Source of the DNA: Streptantibioticus cattleyicolor NRRL 8057 = DSM 46488
Lineage (GTDB): Bacteria > Actinomycetota > Actinomycetes > Streptomycetales > Streptomycetaceae
Direction: 5' to 3'
DNA: 64,000 nt
Assembly: GCF_000240165.1 (NCBI RefSeq)
Contig: NC_017586.1
Coordinates: 2,170,001-2,234,000, forward strand
The notes beneath the pieces are model-generated. The model worked only from the letters and a program-made list of their open reading frames with translations, was not told the DNA's origin and did no database searches. Below are positions 25,587 through 34,505 of this stretch, piece by piece. Positions within the stretch are counted from its first letter, which is position 1. Every line of letters begins with the position of its first letter. The translations under genes were made by a program, and so were the position numbers.

Positions 25587-26102
25587 ATGAGTCGACTGAG
25601 CGCGTTGAACGCCCGACTGAGGTTCCTCTACCGCGAGATCGCCAAGTTCGGCATCGTCGGGATCGCCGGCATCGGCGTCAACCTGGTCGTGTTCAACCTG
25701 CTGCGCAACGTCACCAACCTGCAGACGGTCCGCTCCAGTGTCGTCGCCACCGCCGTCGCCATCGCCTTCAACTACGTGGGCTTCCGGTACTTCACCTACC
25801 GCGACCGGGACCGTGGCGGGCGCGGCAAGGAGATGGGCCTGTTCACGTTCTTCAGCGTGATCGGCCTGGTCATCGAGAACGGCATCCTGTACGGCGCGAC
25901 CTACGGCATGGGCTGGGACGGCCCGCTGGCCAACAACTTCTTCAAGTTCGCCGGCATCGGCGTGGCCACGCTCTTCCGGTTCTGGTCCTACCGCACCTGG
26001 GTCTTCCGCTCGCTGCCGGCGCAGGCCGTGGAGCAGGCCGAGGCGATCCTCAGCGACGCCGAGCGGCAGCAGCGGGTCAACATCGCCCGCAGCGCCGAAT
26101 AA
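25587..26102 (+). CDS. GtrA family membrane protein
   Basis: This 171-residue protein starts at ATG 25587. Four hydrophobic helices are visible: around residues 18-40 (FGIVGIAGIGVNLVVFNLL), 50-66, 88-108 and 120-140. GtrA-type motifs are YREIAKFGIVG, FNYVGFRYFTYR and FKFAGIGVATLFRFWSYRTWVF. The family is thought to help translocate lipid-linked sugars or support wall polysaccharide synthesis; actinobacterial examples act near arabinogalactan or teichoic acid pathways. It stands alone here, convergent with a sensor kinase gene. Fit with the upstream wall cluster is plausible but unproven. Confidence 0.88.
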   Translation: MSRLSALNARLRFLYREIAKFGIVGIAGIGVNLVVFNLLRNVTNLQTVRSSVVATAVAIAFNYVGFRYFTYRDRDRGGRGKEMGLFTFFSVIGLVIENGILYGATYGMGWDGPLANNFFKFAGIGVATLFRFWSYRTWVFRSLPAQAVEQAEAILSDAERQQRVNIARSAE

Positions 26103-26147
26103 CCCGATCGGGCGACCCCGCACCGGGCCGCCCCCGCACCGTCCTTC

Positions 26148-26169
26148 CGGGCCCCCGCAGCGGGGCCCG
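26148..26169. terminator. Terminator hairpin after the GtrA gene
   Basis: CGGGCCCC (26148-26155) pairs with GGGGCCCG (26162-26169) around a 6-nt loop, between convergent genes. Confidence 0.6.
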
Positions 26170-26204
26170 TGGCGTTCGCGGGCGGAAGACCGGGCCTGGC
26201 GGCG

Positions 26205-27494
26205 TCACCGTATCGGCGACGGCCCCTGGTCGTCCTCCGCGGGGCGTGTGGCGGCCCCCGGGGCGCCCTCCCGGGCCAGGAAGAGCGCGAAGACCGGCGG
26301 ACGCCCCTGGAGCAGCTCCAGCCGCCCTCCGTCGGCCTCGGCGAGGTCACGGGCGACGGCGAGCCCGAGGCCGGTGGAGTTGCGGCCGGACACGGTGCGC
26401 TCGAAGACCCGGGAGCCCAGGTCGGCGGGGACGCCCTGGCCCTCGTCGGTGACCTCGACGACGACCTGGTTGCCGGTGACCCGGGTGTGGATGCCGACCG
26501 CGCCGGCGCCGTGCATCAGGGCGTTCTCGATCAAGGTGGCCAGCACCTGGGCGACCGCGCCGGGGGTGCCCACCGCGCGCAGCCCGGGGGTGCCGGAGCG
26601 GGAGATGCCGCGGCCCTCACCCCGGTAGGCCGGACGCCACTCCTCCAGCTGCTGCTTGATCACCTCGTCGAGGTCGAAGGCGACCGCCGAGCCGGTGCGC
26701 GGGTCGCGGGAGTTGGTCAGCAGCCGCTGCACCACGTCGGTGAGGCGCTCGACCTGGCCGAGGGCTATCGTCGCCTCCTCCTTGACCGTGTCGTGGTCGT
26801 CGGTGGCGATGATCTCCTCCAGCCGCATGGAGAGTGCGGTCAGCGGGGTGCGCAGCTGGTGGGAGGCGTCCGCGGCGAGCCGCCGTTCCGCGGTGAGCAT
26901 CCGGGCGATCCGTTCGGCGCTGGCGTCGAGGACGTCGGCGACCCGGTCCAGCTCCGGCACCCCGTACCGCTTGTGGCGCGGGCGGGGGTCGCCGGAGCCG
27001 AGGCGTTCGGCGGTCTCGGCGAGGTCGGTCAGCGGGGCCACCAGCCGCCGGGCCTGGCCGATGGCGAGGACCACGGCGGCGGCGATGGCCAGCAGCGCCA
27101 CCGCGAGGATCACCAGCAGGGTGCGGCCGATCTCCTGGCTTATCACCGACCGCGGCTCCTGGACCACCACGGACTCGCCGTGCACCCCGTCCCGCCGGGC
27201 CTGGACGACCTGGCCGGACGGGGGCGTGCCCAGGGTGATCGGCGGCTGCCCGGGGACCCGCACCACGGCGTACCGGCGGGAGTCGATCTGCCGGGTCAGC
27301 GCGGGCGGGGAGACCTTCTCGCCGGCCGCGATGCGGTTCTCCACCACCCCGATGAGCTGGATGGCGTCGGACTGCACGGCGTCCTTGGCGCTGCTCTCGA
27401 TGGTCCGGCTCTCCACGATCACCAGGGAGAGGCCGAAGACCGCGATCACCACGAGGACCACGGCCAGGGTGGAGTTGATCAGTCGGCGGCGCAT
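26205..27494 (-). CDS. Two-component sensor histidine kinase
   Basis: This 429-residue protein starts at ATG 27494. It has helix 1 (about residues 8-28), an extracellular sensor loop of about 95 residues and helix 2 (about 124-146), then a HAMP region and the phospho-acceptor H box SHQLRTPLTAL with His212. The ATPase part has the N box LIENALMHG, the G1 box VEVTDEGQGVP and the G2 box STGLGLAVARDLAE. It should autophosphorylate and pass phosphate to the response regulator encoded 28 bp upstream. The signal is unknown; nothing in the loop matches a known sensor domain. Confidence 0.92.
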   Translation of the reverse strand: MRRRLINSTLAVVLVVIAVFGLSLVIVESRTIESSAKDAVQSDAIQLIGVVENRIAAGEKVSPPALTRQIDSRRYAVVRVPGQPPITLGTPPSGQVVQARRDGVHGESVVVQEPRSVISQEIGRTLLVILAVALLAIAAAVVLAIGQARRLVAPLTDLAETAERLGSGDPRPRHKRYGVPELDRVADVLDASAERIARMLTAERRLAADASHQLRTPLTALSMRLEEIIATDDHDTVKEEATIALGQVERLTDVVQRLLTNSRDPRTGSAVAFDLDEVIKQQLEEWRPAYRGEGRGISRSGTPGLRAVGTPGAVAQVLATLIENALMHGAGAVGIHTRVTGNQVVVEVTDEGQGVPADLGSRVFERTVSGRNSTGLGLAVARDLAEADGGRLELLQGRPPVFALFLAREGAPGAATRPAEDDQGPSPIR

Positions 27495-27522
27495 CGGGGG
27501 CGGGCGGCGGCGCGGGCCGCGG

Positions 27523-28194
<672 letters not shown>

Positions 28195-28574
28195 GGGCTG
28201 ATGGTAGTCCGCGGGGCATCGCCCGGGGGCGCACGGGCGGGCGCACGCAGGGGCATTGCCGGAGCCAGGGGTCCACGGCGGTCTCGCGTACGGTTCCGGG
28301 CGCCCCTGTGACGTATCTCTCAAGCCGGTGCAAAGGGCACGCATCTTGACCTACCGTGTGAGGACGTCCTTAGCACTACCAGGAGACCTTTGGCCGACAC
28401 GACGTGCCAAGGTCCCTTATTCGTGCGGAGACCGGCACGAACCGGGATCCTCAGTGACGTGAACCAGTCGGCCGGGCCCTTGCGTCGAAGGTGACGCACG
28501 GGCAGGGGGCCGGCCACCCCCCACCGCGGGCGCGTCCTGGTGACAGCGCGCGTCCCAGCACACAAGGAACGACC
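28195..28574. promoter_or_regulatory. 380-bp divergent promoter region with a leader hairpin
   Basis: No gene is apparent. TTGACC at 28346-28351 followed after 18 bp by TTAGCA (28370-28375) is a weak promoter candidate for the rightward transporter. Downstream, ACCTTTGGC (28386-28394) pairs with GCCAAGGT (28406-28413) to form a 5'-leader stem of about 11-12 pairs, which could regulate translation or mRNA stability. Confidence 0.4.
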
Positions 28575-30080
28575 ATGGCGTCCAGCCTGACGAAGGACGC
28601 CGCCGCGCAGGTCACCCCTGCATCCGGCGGCAAGACCTTCTTCGGCCACCCGCGCGGCCTGGCCACTCTCTTCATGACCGAGATGTGGGAGCGCTTCAGC
28701 TTCTACGGCATGCGCGCCCTGCTCGTGCTCTACCTGGTCGCCCCGGCGGCCAAGGGCGGTCTCGGTTTCGCCGCGGCGACGGCCGCCGCGATCTACTCGG
28801 TCTACAACGCCACGGTCTACCTGCTGGCGATGCCCGGCGGCTGGATCGCCGACCGGTTGTGGGGTCCCCGCAAGACGGTCGCGGTGGCCGGCACGATCAT
28901 CATGATCGGCCACTTCCTGCTCGCGGTGCCGGTCGAGATCTCCTTCTTCGTCGGCCTGGTCTTCATCGCCATCGGTTCCGGCCTGCTCAAGGCCAACATC
29001 TCCACGATGGTCGGCCACCTGTACCCGGACCGCAACGACCCGCGCCGGGACGGCGGCTTCACCATCTTCTACATGGGCATCAACCTCGGTGCCTTCGCCG
29101 CCCCGCTGGTGATCGGCACCATCGGCCAGAACGTCAACTGGCACCTGGGCTTCGCGCTCGCCGGTGTCGGCATGGCGCTGGGCCTCGCCCAGTACCTGCT
29201 GGGCACCCGCCACCTGGCCCCGGTCAGCAACGAGGTGCCGGCGCCGATGCGCAGCGAGGAGCGCACCGCGCTGCTGCGCAAGGCGGGCCTGTGGGCGCTG
29301 GCCGCGGTGGTCTTCTACGTGGTGGTGCTGGCCACCGGCTCGTTCACCATCAACTGGGTGCTGTGGCCGCTGTCGCTGGCCGGTATCGCGCTGCCCGCCT
29401 GGTACTTCGTGCGGATCCACCGGGACCGTGACCTGACCTCGGACGAGCGCTCGAAGATGACCGGTTACGTCTGGTTCTTCATCGCCGCCGCCGTGTTCTG
29501 GATGATCTACGACCAGTCCGGTTCGACCCTGACGGTCTTCGCCCAGGACCACACCGCGGGCAGGCTGTGGGGCGTCGGCTTCCCGAGCAGCTGGTTCCAG
29601 TCGCTCAACCCGCTGTACATCATGGCGCTGGCCCCGGTCGTCGCCGCGCTGTGGGTCAAGCTGCGGTCGAAGAACCCGTCGACCACGGTGAAGTTCGCCT
29701 ACGGTCTGCTCGGCATCGGCATCTCCTTCGGCGTGATGATGATGGCCCAGGCCGCGGCGTCCGGCGGGGCCAAGGTGACCCCGCTGTGGCTGGCGCTGGT
29801 CTACCTGATCCAGACGGTCGCGGAGCTGTGCCTGTCGCCGGTGGGCCTGTCGGTCTCCACCAAGCTGGCGCCGGCCAAGTACGCGGGCCAGATCATGGGG
29901 CTGTGGTTCCTCGCGGTGACCGCCGGTGACTGCGTGGCCGCCATCACCCAGCTGGTGCTCGGCAACGCCTTCCTCTCCCAGGCGTCCTTCGCGGTGCAGG
30001 GCGCGATCGCGGCGCTGGCCGGCGTGGCCTTCGTGCTGTGGCGCAAGAAGGTCATCCGGCTCATGGGCGACGTGCACTGA
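28575..30080 (+). CDS. Proton-dependent oligopeptide transporter (POT/PTR2 family)
   Basis: This 501-residue protein starts at ATG 28575 with AAGGAAC upstream. It has about 14 helices. The POT hallmark EMWERFSFYGMRALL at about residues 36-50 contains the ExxER proton-coupling motif. GGWIADRLWGPRKT is the MFS motif A, and FYMGINLGAFAAP is the PTR2 signature. It imports di- and tripeptides with protons. It stands alone, divergent from the two-component operon, and is followed by the 201-bp inverted repeat. Confidence 0.94.
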   Translation: MASSLTKDAAAQVTPASGGKTFFGHPRGLATLFMTEMWERFSFYGMRALLVLYLVAPAAKGGLGFAAATAAAIYSVYNATVYLLAMPGGWIADRLWGPRKTVAVAGTIIMIGHFLLAVPVEISFFVGLVFIAIGSGLLKANISTMVGHLYPDRNDPRRDGGFTIFYMGINLGAFAAPLVIGTIGQNVNWHLGFALAGVGMALGLAQYLLGTRHLAPVSNEVPAPMRSEERTALLRKAGLWALAAVVFYVVVLATGSFTINWVLWPLSLAGIALPAWYFVRIHRDRDLTSDERSKMTGYVWFFIAAAVFWMIYDQSGSTLTVFAQDHTAGRLWGVGFPSSWFQSLNPLYIMALAPVVAALWVKLRSKNPSTTVKFAYGLLGIGISFGVMMMAQAAASGGAKVTPLWLALVYLIQTVAELCLSPVGLSVSTKLAPAKYAGQIMGLWFLAVTAGDCVAAITQLVLGNAFLSQASFAVQGAIAALAGVAFVLWRKKVIRLMGDVH

Positions 30081-30098
30081 CGTCCCACCGTGGTCCGA

Positions 30099-30299
30099 CC
30101 GGGGCCCCGCGGCTCATAGTGCCGCGTCAGCCAGGGTTCGCCCCGTCGCGGCGTCCGGCACGGCGCCTCGCGGCGTTGCCGGATCAGCCGAGTAGACCCA
30201 CTACGAGGCCGATCCGGCGCCTTGCGACGCACCGCACCGGACGCCGCTCCTTACCGGGCAAACCCTGGCTGACGCGGCACTACAGCCGCGGGGCCCCGG
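30099..30299. repeat. 201-bp long inverted repeat (MITE-like or giant hairpin)
   Basis: Two arms of roughly 95 nt converge on a loop around 30196-30200 (GTAG-ACCCA-CTAC). The outer 44 bases are almost identical in inverse: CCGGGGCCCCGCGGCT, then TAGTGCCGCGTCAGCCAGGG, then a GCCC end, with one or two changes. The inner halves match with scattered mismatches and one short gap. It lies between the convergent peptide transporter and surface-protein genes. No obvious target-site duplication was found. It may act as a terminator, but it is far larger than needed for that. Confidence 0.75.
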
Positions 30300-30311
30300 C
30301 GTACCCGGGCG

Positions 30312-31760
30312 TCAGCGCCGGGCGCGGCGCCTGGGCAGGAAGGTGAAGACGGCCGCGCCGAGCAGCACCAGGGTGCCGGCGACGAGGCCGAGGGCGTGCA
30401 GGGCGCCGGTGTCGCTCGCGCCGGTCTGGGCGAGTCCGCCGGCCGATCCGGTGCCGGTGGAGCCGCCGGTGCCGGAGGTGGTGGCGCCGGTGGTCCCGGT
30501 GGTGCCGGCCGAGCCGCCGCCGGTGCCGCCCGGCTGGGCGGAGGTGTCCAGAGTGAGCGAGGCGCCCGGGTCCTTGGCCGGGGTGCAGGTGGTCGTGGTG
30601 CCCAGCGCCTCGACGGTGAGGACGCCCGGGGTCAGCGTGGCCTTTCCGGTGACGCCCGGCTTGTAGGTGCCCGTCAGGTCGGGGATGACGATGGGGGCGC
30701 CGGCCTTGATGGGCTGGGCGTTGACCGGTCCGGTGGTCGCCACCGAGCCGGAGTCGGCGCCGCCCACGGCGACCCGCATCGAGGGCTTGACCGCGCCCGC
30801 CGGGATGTCGGCCGGGCTGTTCATCACGCTCTTGGCGAAGTGCACGGTGAGCGCGAAGTCCCCGCCCGCCTTGGCCGCGTCGATCTCCACCGGCGAGACG
30901 GCCTCCTTGGCGCCGATCGGCGTCCGGCACTTGTAGTCCACGTCGACCGGGGTGCCCTTGAACGAGGTGGGCCCGCCGGATCCGCCGGTGCTCTGGCCGC
31001 CGCTGGTGCCGGACGTCGAGGTGCCGCCGGACGTCGTGGTGCCGCCCGATGACGTCGTGCCGCCCGATGTCGTCGTACCGCCGGACGTCGTCGTACCGCC
31101 GGACGTCGTCGTACCGCCCGATGTCGTCCCACCCGACGAGGACGTCCCGCCCGTGGACGTCCCGCCCGTCGTCGTACCGCCCGAACTGCCGCCGTCGGAC
31201 GTCACCTTGATGGTGACCGCGGGCGGCACGGTCGCCGTGGCCTTGCACTTGGTGTCCGTGGAGAGGGGTTTGCTGACGTTGATGTCGTAGTCGGCGGGGG
31301 TGAGGGTGACGTCGCCGGCCTGGGTGAGCTTGAGCGTGCCGGTCATGTCGGAGAGGACCATGGGGCTGTTCTTGGGGATCGGCGGGTTGCTGCGGGGGCC
31401 GGAGACGGCGAGGGAGCCGGTGGCCGCGCCGCCGATGGTCAGGTGGCCGCTGGGCTGCACGGTGTCCTTGCCCAGGTCGATGATGCCCGGGTTGTTCGAG
31501 GCGGCCTGGAGGGTTTTCCACACCACCGTGACCGTGTCGCCGACCTTGGCCGTGGCGGGGGCGGTGATGTCGGCCTTGGTGGTGCCGTTCACCGGGGGCA
31601 GCCCGGAGATGGGCGGCGGGACGCACTGGGTGGCGAAGTCGGACTCGGCGGCACGGGCGGCCCCGGAGGAGAGCATCAGGGCGGCCCCGCCGAGGGCGAG
31701 CGCGAGACCGGCCGCACCGGCGGCCCGGGTCGCGGATGGTCGGGTACGTAACGTGGTCAC
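30312..31760 (-). CDS. Sortase-anchored surface protein with LAQTG signal and a TTA codon
   Basis: This 482-residue protein starts at GTG 31760 behind GAAGGGAA. It has a signal peptide (to about residue 38) and an N-terminal beta domain (about 45-180) with a Cys pair. A Gly/Ser/Thr repeat linker (about 188-263) follows, then a second beta domain (about 270-405) similar to the one in the 33708-34397 product, and another Gly/Thr linker. The sorting signal LAQTG (443-447), a hydrophobic helix and RRRARR complete it. LAXTG is typical of class E sortase substrates in actinomycetes. Codon 4 is TTA (31749-31751), the bldA-dependent leucine codon. It is the last gene of a four-gene operon. Adhesion or aerial-surface roles are inferred. 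Confidence 0.85.
   Translation of the reverse strand: MTTLRTRPSATRAAGAAGLALALGGAALMLSSGAARAAESDFATQCVPPPISGLPPVNGTTKADITAPATAKVGDTVTVVWKTLQAASNNPGIIDLGKDTVQPSGHLTIGGAATGSLAVSGPRSNPPIPKNSPMVLSDMTGTLKLTQAGDVTLTPADYDINVSKPLSTDTKCKATATVPPAVTIKVTSDGGSSGGTTTGGTSTGGTSSSGGTTSGGTTTSGGTTTSGGTTTSGGTTSSGGTTTSGGTSTSGTSGGQSTGGSGGPTSFKGTPVDVDYKCRTPIGAKEAVSPVEIDAAKAGGDFALTVHFAKSVMNSPADIPAGAVKPSMRVAVGGADSGSVATTGPVNAQPIKAGAPIVIPDLTGTYKPGVTGKATLTPGVLTVEALGTTTTCTPAKDPGASLTLDTSAQPGGTGGGSAGTTGTTGATTSGTGGSTGTGSAGGLAQTGASDTGALHALGLVAGTLVLLGAAVFTFLPRRRARR
31021..31128. repeat. Six tandem 18-bp coding repeats in the surface-protein linker
   Basis: Six head-to-tail units of the form GTRCCGCCSGAYGTCGTC, with single-base variations, lie exactly in frame and encode the Gly-Gly-Thr-Thr-Thr-Ser linker. 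Units 31075-31092 and 31093-31110 are identical. Such repeats can change copy number by slippage without breaking the frame. Confidence 0.85.
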
Positions 31761-32767
31761 GGGGTTCCCTTCGCGCTGGGACGGTCATCGGTGGACGGTG
31801 CGGAGGGCGTGGCCGGTGCGGGGCGCGCGCCGGGCATGGAGTGCGGGGCGAACCACGGCAGCGTGGCGGCCCGCGGACCGGGCGGCGGACCGGACGGCGG
31901 GCGCCGGGGGCCTCGGGGGCGGCGTGGCCGTATCCGGTCGACCACCGCCATGCCGATCCGGAAGACGGCGGCCGGGACCACCACGCACAGCAGCACCCAG
32001 AAAAGCGTCACGCCCCAGGGGCGGGCGACGGACCAGGGCTGGACGGCGAGCACCCGGCCCGCGTACGCCACGCTGATCCGGTAGTCGCCGTGGGCGCCGG
32101 CCGCCAGCTCCACCGGGAGCCGTACCAGGGCCTTGGCGCCGGGGGCGACCGTGCCGTGCCACCGCTGGTCCTGCCACTGCGGGGAGTAGACGCCGTGGGC
32201 GACGCCGATCCGGAAGACCGGGTCGCGGGCCGGGTCGGCGGCGGTGTTGCCGACGGTGAGCACCAGTTGCCGCTGGGCGGGGGCGCCGAACCAGGTCAGC
32301 AGGGAGCCGTCGCCGTCGAGCCGGACGGCCAGCGCGGTGAGCCGGCCGCCGCCGTCGTTCGGCGGCAGCGGGGCGACCGGGTGGCCGGCCACGGTGAACG
32401 GGGCGTCCACGGCGGCCGGTTGGCCCAGCACGGTGGCCACGTGCACCACGCACGGGCACGGCTTGGGCGGTTCGGCCACCGGCAGCGACTGCCGGAAGGC
32501 GCCCGTGGTGTCGGTGGTGGCGGTGCGGCCGGCCGCGTTGGCGCAGGCGTCGGTGCCGCCGATGGCGTCCTGGCCGCAGATGAGCAGGGTCAGCAGGGTG
32601 TGCGGGCGCCAGCCGGTGCCGGTGACCGTGACGGTGCCGCCGGCCCCGCCCTGCTGGGCGCCCAGGCGTACCGCGGGGCCGTCCGCGGCGGCGGCCGGGA
32701 ACGGCAGGGCCAGCGCGGCGAGTACGGTCAGCAGGGCCGCGGCCCACGTCCTGGCCGTCGCGCTCAC
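31757..32767 (-). CDS. Secreted/membrane protein with Ig-like domain, surface operon
   Basis: This 336-residue protein starts at GTG 32767, overlapping the upstream stop as GTGA, and its own stop overlaps the next start the same way. It has a signal peptide (about residues 1-27) and a beta-rich extracellular region of about 220 residues with a GTVTVTGTGWRPHTLLTL opening and several Cys (ICGQ, DACANAAG, PCPCVV). A membrane helix (about 258-282) is followed by a Pro/Arg-rich cytoplasmic tail. It has no sorting signal. It is probably an accessory surface protein that works with the two sortase substrates. I do not recognise a named family with certainty. Confidence 0.7.
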   Translation of the reverse strand: MSATARTWAAALLTVLAALALPFPAAAADGPAVRLGAQQGGAGGTVTVTGTGWRPHTLLTLLICGQDAIGGTDACANAAGRTATTDTTGAFRQSLPVAEPPKPCPCVVHVATVLGQPAAVDAPFTVAGHPVAPLPPNDGGGRLTALAVRLDGDGSLLTWFGAPAQRQLVLTVGNTAADPARDPVFRIGVAHGVYSPQWQDQRWHGTVAPGAKALVRLPVELAAGAHGDYRISVAYAGRVLAVQPWSVARPWGVTLFWVLLCVVVPAAVFRIGMAVVDRIRPRRPRGPRRPPSGPPPGPRAATLPWFAPHSMPGARPAPATPSAPSTDDRPSAKGTP

Positions 32768-33672
32768 GGTCGGGCTCCCGTCTCCCGGCGGGGCGGCCGG
32801 CCCCCGCGCCGCCGTCGGCTCCACAGCCCGGCCGCGCCGAGTCCGGCGCCGGCCACCGGGAGCGCCACCGCGAGCGCGCCGGTGGACACGGCGGTCCAGC
32901 CGGCCGTGGCGGTGGCGGGCGGGGCGCCGGGGACGGTGGCGGTCACCCGGATCCGTACCCGGTCGGCGGCGGGCGGGTGCGGCCACACCAGGCTGAACGC
33001 CGCCGAGCGGCCCGGTGCCACGGTGACCGCCGGCCGGTACGCGGCCGGCCGCCAGCTCGTGCCCAGCAGCCCGTCCGCGCGCACGTCCAGCGACGGCGCC
33101 GACACCTCGGTGTTGCCGCGGTTGACCAGGGTGCCGTGGATCCGCGCGCCGCCGCCGGGCGCCGGGCCGACCCCGACCCCGGTGACCGACAGCGCGGTCA
33201 ACTCCCGTCCGGTGACGCGCAGATGGACGGGGACCACGGCACGCCGCCCGCTTTCGGAGGTGACGACCACGGCGGCCGGATGGCCGCCGGGGCGGGCGTC
33301 GGCGGGGACGGTGACGGTGAACGGCACGTCGGCCCGGGTACGCGCCGGTATCCGCGGGGCCGCGTCGGCGAACCGCAGCCAGCCCCCCGCGTCGGCCGCG
33401 GTGGCCGGATCACCCGCGGTCACCCCACCGCCCGGACCGGCCACCGCGTCCGCCCCGCGCACCGTGAACCGCTCCGCCGTGCGGCCGGTCTCGGTCACCG
33501 AGACGGCGTCGTGGAGCACGGCACCGGGCGGACCCTCCAGGTAGACGTAGGGGCGGTCGCCGGCCGGGCGGGCGGTCCAGCCGCCGGTGGCGGCGCAGGC
33601 GAGGACGAGGAGTCCGGCCGCGCGCCACCGTCGCGCCGGCCGGGCCGGTCGCGGGGACGTGGGCGACGCCAT
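32764..33672 (-). CDS. Type I membrane protein with DUF916/Ig-like region, surface operon
   Basis: This 302-residue protein starts at ATG 33672 with GGGAGGAG upstream. The N-terminus is a signal sequence, with a weak lipobox-like VLAC near residue 26. The extracellular part contains VSVTETGRTAERFTVRG and VPFTVTVPADARPGGH, reminiscent of the DUF916 and NPDG-like Ig domains found next to surface proteins. It also has LTALSVTGVGVGPAPGG and a late WPHPPAADRVRIRVTATVP. A C-terminal helix (about 258-282) ends in a basic tail. It has no sorting motif. It is coupled to the next gene by a GTGA overlap. It may hold or present the anchored proteins; that is inference. Confidence 0.68.
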   Translation of the reverse strand: MASPTSPRPARPARRWRAAGLLVLACAATGGWTARPAGDRPYVYLEGPPGAVLHDAVSVTETGRTAERFTVRGADAVAGPGGGVTAGDPATAADAGGWLRFADAAPRIPARTRADVPFTVTVPADARPGGHPAAVVVTSESGRRAVVPVHLRVTGRELTALSVTGVGVGPAPGGGARIHGTLVNRGNTEVSAPSLDVRADGLLGTSWRPAAYRPAVTVAPGRSAAFSLVWPHPPAADRVRIRVTATVPGAPPATATAGWTAVSTGALAVALPVAGAGLGAAGLWSRRRRGGRPPRRETGARP

Positions 33673-33707
33673 GAGCGCTCCTCCCGCTGGTCGCCGGTGC
33701 GTGGTGG

Positions 33708-34397
33708 CTACCGGGTCCGGGTGCGCCGGCCCAGCCAGAGGACGCCGCCGGCGCCGAGCAGCAGGACGGTGCCGCCGAGGGTGCCGAGCGCCACCGCGTC
33801 GTCGGCCGGGCCGGTCCGGGGCAGTTCGGCGCCGCCGCCGGTGGTGGAGCCCGTGGAACCCGTGGAGCCGCCGGCGGCGGTGACGTCGAGGGTGAGCGAG
33901 GGGCCGGGGTCGTTGCCGGGGGTGCAGGTGGTGGTGGTGCCGAGCGCCTTGATGGTGAGCACGCCCGCGGTGAAGGTGACCTTGCCGGTGGCCTTGGGGG
34001 TGTAGGTGCCGCTCAAGTCGCTGATCTTGATCGGGGTGTTGGCGGGGACCGGCTGGTCGTTGGGGGGTCCGGAGACGTTCACGGTGCCGGAGTCGGCGCC
34101 GCCGACCTTGACGACCGCGCTGGGGTTCATCGCGCCCTTGCCCAGTTCGATCGGACTGGAGGAGACGCCCTTCTCGAAGGACATGGTGAGCCGGTAACCG
34201 GAGCCGTCCGGCGCGGCCTTGATGCCGATGGGCGACACACCGCTCTTGGGGCCGATCGGGGTCTGGCACCGGTAGTCGACGTCGACCGTGGCGGCGTACG
34301 CCCCCGGCGCCACGGCCAGCGCCGCCCCGGCCACCAGTACGGTCGCGGTGGTGAGCGCCGCGACCCGGGCCGTCGTCCCGCGCGTGGAGTAGGACAC
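33708..34397 (-). CDS. Sortase-anchored surface protein with LPRTG signal
   Basis: This 229-residue protein starts at GTG 34397, five bases after GGGAGG; an upstream ATG at 34418 lacks a ribosome site. It has a signal peptide (about residues 1-36, ending GAYAA), then one beta domain (about 37-172) beginning VDVDYRCQTPIGPKSGVSP and ending CTPGNDPGPSLTL, with one Cys near each end that could pair. A Gly/Ser/Thr linker leads to LPRTG (192-196), a hydrophobic helix and RRTRTR. The domain is clearly homologous to the second domain of the 30312-31760 product. It may belong to DUF6801, but that is from memory. It is the first gene of the operon. Confidence 0.85.
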   Translation of the reverse strand: MSYSTRGTTARVAALTTATVLVAGAALAVAPGAYAATVDVDYRCQTPIGPKSGVSPIGIKAAPDGSGYRLTMSFEKGVSSSPIELGKGAMNPSAVVKVGGADSGTVNVSGPPNDQPVPANTPIKISDLSGTYTPKATGKVTFTAGVLTIKALGTTTTCTPGNDPGPSLTLDVTAAGGSTGSTGSTTGGGAELPRTGPADDAVALGTLGGTVLLLGAGGVLWLGRRTRTR

Positions 34398-34505
34398 GGC
34401 TGCCTCCCTTCGTGCCATCCGCCCATTACTGACGGCACATCAGATTTGGCGCCCGACAGTACGCCGGGGACCGTGCCGAGGGAAGAGCGACGGCCGCCCG
34501 GGACC

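Noticed and set aside
31021-31128. Possible CRISPR array because of regular repeats
   Set aside because: The 18-bp units are contiguous with no spacers and are exactly in frame in the surface protein.
34398-34418. ATG 34418 as the start of the LPRTG protein
   Set aside because: It has no Shine-Dalgarno, whereas GGGAGG lies at ideal distance from GTG 34397.
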